Shown: positions 15,337-19,453 of the stretch, in pieces
How positions within the stretch are numbered: the stretch's first letter is position 1
Layout of the letters: every line of letters starts with the position of its first letter
DNA from: CAYJLA01 sp964371305
Lineage (GTDB): Bacteria > Bacillota_I > Bacilli_A > RFN20 > CAG-826
Reading direction: 5' to 3'
Assembly (NCBI GenBank): GCA_964371305.1
Contig: CAYJLA010000020.1
Coordinates: 1 to 19,453 of the forward strand
Length of the DNA: 19,453 nt
Program-made: the position numbers and the translations under genes
Notes under the pieces: model-generated
The model's input: the letters and a program-made list of their open reading frames with translations, nothing else
What the model was told of the DNA's origin: nothing
The model's database searches: none

Positions 15337-16122
15337 ATGAGTGTTTATGCATACAATGCACACACAGGTGCATTTGGTACAAGCCAAGTTGGATACGGTA
15401 GAGTATTTGGAATTATGTTTCTTGCTTTACTTGTCACTGCTGGAATCGGTATAGGGATTCCGTTATTATTTGCATTTGGTCCATTTGGACTTGCGTCAGT
15501 AAGAGAAGGAATGTCTATCTTTGACAGTAATGCAATTGTCTTTACACAGACTGGTTTTGATATATTCTTTGGAATGATGATCGGATCAGCCATATTACAG
15601 TTGATCTTAACTTTTTGGATTACATTTACTTTGTTTAGAAACGGAACTGAAAGTAAGGGACTTATTATACCTTTTGCTTTATATGTAATTTGTATGGGTG
15701 TATTAATTTCATCTTTTACATTATATATAGATTGGTACACAATTGGCGGAGCATTTTTAGTTACTTCTTTAGCTTTTGGAGCGATGGCTGTATTTGGAAT
15801 GACTGCTAAGGGCAAAACTATTGGAGTAGTTGGAATGATAGGTTTTGGATTATTAATAGGAGCATTATTAATTTCATTATTTGGTATATTAATATACTTT
15901 ATAGCACCTGCATCATATAGCGTTTTCTATATGGTTATCTCGGCAGTAATTGTTATTGCGTTACTTCTTGTAACAGCATGGGAAATTAATCAAATGAAGA
16001 AGGCTGCTGAAGGCGGAATGCTTACGGGCAACACTGCTATATACTTTGCATTTAAGTTATATGTAAACTTTATCGCAATATTCATTAGATTACTTCAAAT
16101 CATTGCAATTGCTAGGAACTAA
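15337..16122 (+). CDS. Bax inhibitor-1 (BI-1/YetJ) family membrane protein
   Basis: 261 residues with about seven membrane helices; AGGAGG at 15323-15328 supports the start. Family features: RNGTESKG between helices, FLVTSLAFGAMAVFGMTAKG, and the end pattern TAWEINQMKK ... FKLYVNFIAIFIRLLQI. In YetJ-type channels two Asp residues (in TAYDTQ and LYLDFIN) form a pH-sensitive pair gating Ca2+ leak; here these places hold Glu216 and Asn244. The extracytoplasmic segment after helix 1 is longer than usual. It lies 19 nt behind tpiA and is followed by a terminator, so it is probably the last gene of the pgk-tpiA transcript. Function in ion leak or membrane stress is inferred from the family. Confidence 0.85.
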   Translation: MSVYAYNAHTGAFGTSQVGYGRVFGIMFLALLVTAGIGIGIPLLFAFGPFGLASVREGMSIFDSNAIVFTQTGFDIFFGMMIGSAILQLILTFWITFTLFRNGTESKGLIIPFALYVICMGVLISSFTLYIDWYTIGGAFLVTSLAFGAMAVFGMTAKGKTIGVVGMIGFGLLIGALLISLFGILIYFIAPASYSVFYMVISAVIVIALLLVTAWEINQMKKAAEGGMLTGNTAIYFAFKLYVNFIAIFIRLLQIIAIARN

Positions 16123-16137
16123 ATTAAAGAATTTTAT

Positions 16138-16163
16138 AAGACCTGCATTAGTGGGTCTTTTTT
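16138..16163 (+). terminator. Intrinsic terminator after the BI-1 family gene
   Basis: AAGACC (16138-16143) pairs with GGTCTT (16154-16159), plus a T-G pair, and runs into six T at 16158-16163. Confidence 0.82.
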
Positions 16164-16164
16164 C

Positions 16165-16193
16165 TTTACATTTTCTTGTTTATGGCATATATT
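16165..16193 (+). promoter_or_regulatory. Leaderless-type promoter of the small membrane protein
   Basis: TTTACA (16165-16170) and TATATT (16188-16193) are spaced exactly 17 bases. ATG lies 6 nt beyond the -10, with no ribosome site, so a leaderless mRNA is predicted. Confidence 0.6.
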
Positions 16194-16199
16194 TAAATT

Positions 16200-16436
16200 A
16201 TGTTTGAATGGGCACCGAATTTCTTTCCATCATTAACAGGTGGAATTGGTAACATCTTAAGTTTGATGATAGTTGTTGTTATTTTGATAGCAATTGTTTT
16301 TATTGTTTCTTTACTAAATAAGTTTTTTACTAAAGTATTTATGGCTATTTTATTTATTATTTTAGTAGCTCTTGCGGTTGTTGCAATCTTAGCTACAATC
16401 GGTATTGTTGATATTTCTACCATCGCATTGATATAA
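16200..16436 (+). CDS. Small two-helix membrane protein of unknown function
   Basis: 78 residues. After a short N-terminal part (MFEWAPNFFPSLTGG) come two long hydrophobic helices at about 17-40 and 46-70 with a basic turn (NKFFTK) between them. No family is recognised. The start has no Shine-Dalgarno sequence but sits 6 nt from a well-spaced promoter, which argues for a real, leaderless gene. No hairpin terminator follows before the superoxide reductase gene 67 nt downstream, so some cotranscription is possible. An overlapping antisense frame of similar length is a shadow. Confidence 0.65.
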   Translation: MFEWAPNFFPSLTGGIGNILSLMIVVVILIAIVFIVSLLNKFFTKVFMAILFIILVALAVVAILATIGIVDISTIALI

Positions 16437-16450
16437 TAAATAAAAAAAAG

Positions 16451-16481
16451 TTGAATTAACGTTAATAATATAGTTTATAAT
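16451..16481 (+). promoter_or_regulatory. Superoxide reductase promoter with 12-bp palindrome
   Basis: TTGAAT (16451-16456) and TATAAT (16476-16481) are spaced 19 bases. ATTAACGTTAAT (16455-16466), a perfect palindrome, overlaps the -35 edge and could be an operator. It is not a PerR-type box. Confidence 0.45.
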
Positions 16482-16503
16482 TTAAATATATAGGAGGCTT
16501 AGT

Positions 16504-16884
16504 ATGGCAAGATTTTATAAATGTCGCATATGTGGCAATTTTGTTGGTATGATTCACAATGCAGGAGTACCAATGAAGTGCTGTGAAGAACTTATGGAAG
16601 CGATCGAACCAAACACTAATGACACGGCTGCATTAGAAAAACATGTACCAGTCGTAAAAGAGGAAGATGGAAAAGTAACTGTAACAGTTGGATCAGTTGC
16701 GCACCCAATGACACAAGAACACTTAATCGAGTGGGTATATCTTATTACAGATAAGAAACGTCAAAGAGTTAAATTACGTCCTGGGGATGCGCCAGTTGCA
16801 GTATTCTTGATTGAACCAAACGAAGTAGTATTAGAAGTTAATGCATTTTGTAATCTTCACGGGTTATGGAAAGATAACGATTAA
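16504..16884 (+). CDS. dfx: Superoxide reductase (desulfoferrodoxin, two-domain)
   Basis: Reduces superoxide to hydrogen peroxide without making O2, a typical defence of anaerobes. 126 residues, the usual length of the two-iron form. The N-terminal desulforedoxin domain has Cys7, Cys10, Cys26 and Cys27 for a rubredoxin-like iron. The catalytic domain shows EKHVPV (Glu45, Lys46, His47), AHPM (His67), EHLIEW (His73), and CNLHGLW (Cys116, His119) as ligands of the active Fe. AGGAGG at 16492-16497 lies 6 nt before ATG. No rubredoxin or peroxidase gene is adjacent. It is convergent with the nuclease lipoprotein gene and shares a bidirectional terminator with it. Confidence 0.95.
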   Translation: MARFYKCRICGNFVGMIHNAGVPMKCCEELMEAIEPNTNDTAALEKHVPVVKEEDGKVTVTVGSVAHPMTQEHLIEWVYLITDKKRQRVKLRPGDAPVAVFLIEPNEVVLEVNAFCNLHGLWKDND

Positions 16885-16900
16885 TAAAAAAACTAAAATA

Positions 16901-16930
16901 AAAAGTCTGGATGTATTCCAGACTTTTTTT
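16901..16930. terminator. Bidirectional terminator between dfx and the nuclease gene
   Basis: AAAAGTCTGGA (16901-16911) pairs with TCCAGACTTTT (16917-16927) around TGTAT. T-tract on the right and A-tract on the left let it serve both convergent genes. Confidence 0.9.
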
Positions 16931-16940
16931 ATTTTGTAAA

Positions 16941-18911
16941 TTAGAATAATTCTTCGACCCATTCAGAGTTATCGATAAATGGATTTCTATTCCCTTGGAA
17001 GTCTTCTATAGCGTCATTCATATTCATTTCCCATCTATCTACTGGGTCAGCATCATTCCAACGCTTGAACATGTCTAGACTACCAATTCCAGAATCAATT
17101 GATTCACCATGTCTTAAAGCTGTATAGAAAATAATACGTGCTGCATCACCTTTAACTTCATCACGAGGTTCGAATGCAGAACTACTTTTATAACAGAAAG
17201 TACTTCCAGCTGCATAAGGGAAATTAGAATCAGTAACCTTTGTAGATAAGTTTTCACCGAAAGCTAAATTACTTCTAGTTGAATTAATACTAGTTCCAGT
17301 TGGTCTAATATTATGAATATCATTTTCTGTTGCGCTACTAGTTTTTGATTTAGGATATACGTGTTCTTTATTCCATGTAGAAGTGTTTCCTCCACCTGCT
17401 TCACTTAATGAAGTTAATGAACCTGTATAAAATAGAGTCATTTTATTTGGATCACTTTCAGTTCTTGCTCCAATAGAAAGTGGTGAATTATAACTAGAAC
17501 CATAACCTCTATAGTTATGCGTTTCAGTAATTAAGTTTTTGAGTGCCGTTCTTAAAGTAGAGCCTGTAGAAGAAGTATTGATACCATCATAATATTCTCC
17601 TAAATTTGTTAATCCACCTTGCTCTGCAAGAATAGTTAAATTTACAGTACCTTTTGGATAAGTAGTTCCTTCAAGCGTAATTTCATAAGTTAAAGTAGCA
17701 GTAATGTTTGCTGAACCTTCCGCTGGACGAGTTACAACGCCTGTGTTTGAAATTGCACTTGTATTATTTGAACTCCATTTAATTGTTGAACCATATAAAG
17801 AAGTTGTTGGTAAAGTTAAACTTCCAGTAATTGTATCATTATTCAAATCAGTAATATGTTTAATGCTTGCTAATACTGCATCGTATTTTTGTTGAGTAGT
17901 TAAGTCGCCAAGAACTAGCTCATCATTATCAATAACTATTAATTGCGGTGTGCCTTTATATGAAGAAACGGTAATTTCATTCAAATGTATTGTGCTGCCA
18001 ACAGTTGCAATACCTAATAAAGTATCAAGTGCGGTTTTTGAATCATCATCAATTGTTCTTTTAGCAAAAACAAGAGTCTCATTTGTTCCATCACTAACTG
18101 TGAAAGAGTAATCGCTAGTTGAATCATAAGCAGTCATTGATTTGATAGTTAGGTCTTCAATTGTTACTCTTCCAAACATATTAGCAGTTAAAGTTGATGA
18201 ATTAATTGATGAAATAGTTGCTGCTGGAGGCAGTGTGTTGTTTGAAGAAATAGTTGTAGATGTAGAATCAATAAGTTGCTTTGCTTGATTATATTCACTT
18301 ACAGTTGCAGAGACTTTTGCTTCAGCACCTACTGAAACACCAGTACCTTTATATACAAATAAGCTGCCTGTATTGTCTTGAATGTAAAATCCATCCGCAT
18401 AAGATTTAGTGACAATTCCTTGAATAACAACATCAGTGCCAGTTGATTTGGCCAACGCTGATTTAATAGTTATGTAATCAACACCACTTTCAAGTTTGTT
18501 AATAGTTATCGTGTCTGTCCCTATTTCTGTTTCGCCATTATTAGTAACTGTAATAGTCAAAGTAATGTTTACATCAGTTGACTGTCTAGTTACTTCGCCC
18601 GTATTTGAAAATACAGCTGTGTTAGATGAACTATATGAAATAGTGGTAACACCATCTGTATATAATGTAGGTAACGTAACACTATATGATGTTGATGATG
18701 GAAGTTGTTGTTTAACCCATGCAATTACTGCAGCAAGATCAACTTTTGTCTCTGTTGTTTCTGTTGGAGTAGTAACTGTTGTGCCTGATGTTGATGGATC
18801 AACAGATGGATTTGTACTTGTGGAGTCGTCAGCTGTGTTTACTCCACAAGAAACTAGCACCGCAGAAAGAATCGTTGCAGATGCTATGAGTTTAAGTTTG
18901 TTAAAAGACAT
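16941..18911 (-). CDS. Surface lipoprotein nuclease: Ig-like and OB-like modules plus endonuclease I
   Basis: 656 residues from ATG 18911, set by AAAGGAA 8 nt upstream and a lipoprotein leader ending in LVSC (Cys22); an earlier in-frame start at 19025 is rejected. A Ser/Thr-rich linker (25-57) leads to a bacterial Ig-like repeat (about 58-140, ISYSSSNTAVFSNTGEVTR), an OB-fold-like part (about 145-220, VVIQGIVTKSYADGFYIQDN), a second related part to ~335, another Ig-like repeat (340-430, IKWSSNNTSAISNTGVVTR) and endonuclease I at 437-656. The nuclease motifs are NKEHVYPKS (His517), DIHNIRP, RSNLAFG, EPRDEVKGDAARI and QGNRNPFID. It is expected to cut DNA or RNA non-specifically outside the cell, giving nutrients or defence against foreign DNA. 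The lipid anchor keeps it on the cell, unlike freely secreted EndA-type enzymes. Confidence 0.92.
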   Translation of the reverse strand: MSFNKLKLIASATILSAVLVSCGVNTADDSTSTNPSVDPSTSGTTVTTPTETTETKVDLAAVIAWVKQQLPSSTSYSVTLPTLYTDGVTTISYSSSNTAVFSNTGEVTRQSTDVNITLTITVTNNGETEIGTDTITINKLESGVDYITIKSALAKSTGTDVVIQGIVTKSYADGFYIQDNTGSLFVYKGTGVSVGAEAKVSATVSEYNQAKQLIDSTSTTISSNNTLPPAATISSINSSTLTANMFGRVTIEDLTIKSMTAYDSTSDYSFTVSDGTNETLVFAKRTIDDDSKTALDTLLGIATVGSTIHLNEITVSSYKGTPQLIVIDNDELVLGDLTTQQKYDAVLASIKHITDLNNDTITGSLTLPTTSLYGSTIKWSSNNTSAISNTGVVTRPAEGSANITATLTYEITLEGTTYPKGTVNLTILAEQGGLTNLGEYYDGINTSSTGSTLRTALKNLITETHNYRGYGSSYNSPLSIGARTESDPNKMTLFYTGSLTSLSEAGGGNTSTWNKEHVYPKSKTSSATENDIHNIRPTGTSINSTRSNLAFGENLSTKVTDSNFPYAAGSTFCYKSSSAFEPRDEVKGDAARIIFYTALRHGESIDSGIGSLDMFKRWNDADPVDRWEMNMNDAIEDFQGNRNPFIDNSEWVEELF

Positions 18912-18942
18912 AATTATGTTTCCTTTTCGTTTTTCATATTTA

Positions 18943-18971
18943 ATTATATTTGAAGTATAAAAAAATATCAT
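18943..18971 (-). promoter_or_regulatory. Candidate promoter of the nuclease lipoprotein
   Basis: On the minus strand, ATGATA (18971-18966) and TATAAT (18948-18943) are spaced 17 bases, giving a leader of about 25 nt with the ribosome site AAAGGAA. Confidence 0.45.
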
Positions 18972-19081
18972 TAAATAATTTCGATTAAATACTTTATATA
19001 TAATATAAGGATAGTAAAAAGACATATTTTAGTCTATTTATTTATTATGAAGAAAAAAAACAAAAAAAGTTAATTTCTTGC

Positions 19082-19110
19082 TTGATAAACTTATGTAGTT
19101 AAGATAATAT
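19082..19110 (+). promoter_or_regulatory. rRNA operon promoter P1
   Basis: TTGATA (19082-19087) and TAATAT (19105-19110) are spaced exactly 17 bases. A 9-bp inverted repeat, 19150-19158 with 19171-19179, lies between this promoter and P2 but lacks a T-tract. Confidence 0.5.
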
Positions 19111-19186
19111 ATAAAAAGGCACAAGAAGTTAGAAATAACTTAAAAAGCCTCAATCAAAATAATTTAAAAATTTGATTGAATTACTG

Positions 19187-19215
19187 TTGACACTCAAATG
19201 TCACAGTGATATACT
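19187..19215 (+). promoter_or_regulatory. rRNA operon promoter P2
   Basis: A consensus TTGACA (19187-19192), a 17-base spacer ending in TGA, and TATACT (19210-19215) give a strong extended -10 promoter. The predicted start is near 19222, about 170 nt before 16S rRNA. Confidence 0.88.
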
Positions 19216-19391
19216 AATAGAGCATGTGAATTTGTGAAAACAAGTTACTAGCGTAACACATGCAACTGATCTTTGAAAACTAAACAGATGTACAACACAA
19301 ACAACGTCAATTTTAGATGCTATTTAATTAGCATCATTTAAATAAGATTCTTAAATGAATCAACACCAGATATAATCAATGAACTAGAATA
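19216..19391 (+). other. rRNA leader with 5' hairpin, boxA and processing-type hairpins
   Basis: GCATGTG (19222-19228) pairs with CACATGC (19257-19263), enclosing a second stem GTTAC (19244-19248) / GTAAC (19253-19257); the shared base 19257 means the two are partly alternative. TGATCTTTGAAAAC (19267-19280) matches the boxA-type antitermination element seen in Firmicute rRNA leaders. GATGCTA (19316-19322) / TAGCATC (19329-19335) and CATTTAA (19335-19341) / TTAAATG (19351-19357) form further hairpins before 16S. No protein gene is seen from 18912 to the window end. Confidence 0.7.

Positions 19392-19453
<62 letters not shown>

Noticed and set aside
15345..15815. 156-codon antisense frame in the BI-1 gene
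   Set aside because: It shows shadow composition, has no ribosome site, and the sense strand has clear family motifs.
18912..19025. Longer nuclease N-terminus with an extra hydrophobic stretch
   Set aside because: The lipoprotein leader and ribosome site start at 18911; the extension covers the promoter.

Overview
The window is AT-rich with short intergenic gaps, A/U-rich intrinsic terminators and AGGAGG-type ribosome binding sites. All genes read through under the standard code: Trp is TGG, and the only TGA stop, at 8289, is followed directly by TAA. The gene set points to an anaerobic, fermentative low-GC Firmicute or a mollicute relative that keeps the standard code (Acholeplasmatales/Izemoplasmatales-like). 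It includes superoxide reductase, glycolytic gap/pgk/tpiA, GSI-type glutamine synthetase, many secreted lipoproteins and a cysS-rlmB-sigH order. The lineage is an inference. A run of 10 N at 1357-1366 marks a draft or metagenome scaffold.

Layout. 1-1712: two exported proteins of unknown function; the first is cut by the window edge and the second is split by the N-run. 1746-3735 (minus): a two-gene operon of a lipoprotein and a type IV pilin-like protein with a DUF6273-like C-terminal half. 4004-6859: cysS-mgtC-rlmB operon, apparently starting from a leaderless promoter. 6991-9741: a SigH-like sigma factor with its ribosome site inside a hairpin, then an ECF sigma factor overlapping a membrane protein that looks like its anti-sigma partner and has a strongly Asp-rich outer segment. 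9876-12029: glnA, tail-to-tail with a ZIP metal transporter. 12244-15317: gap, a terminator, then pgk-tpiA. 15337-16884: a Bax inhibitor-1 family protein, a small two-helix membrane protein and superoxide reductase. 16941-18911 (minus): a lipoprotein with Ig-like and OB-like modules and a C-terminal endonuclease I domain. 19082-19453: tandem rRNA promoters, a structured leader with boxA, and the first ~60 bases of 16S rRNA.

How it fits together. Much of the window concerns the cell surface and its control: exported proteins, a pilin-like protein, a surface nuclease, and two alternative sigma factors, one of them coupled to a transmembrane regulator. The best candidate for an undescribed system is the ECF sigma/Asp-rich membrane protein pair just downstream of a SigH-like gene under apparent translational control. 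Three genes (cysS, the ZIP transporter and a small membrane protein) share an architecture with the -10 box 6-7 nt from ATG, which implies leaderless mRNAs.
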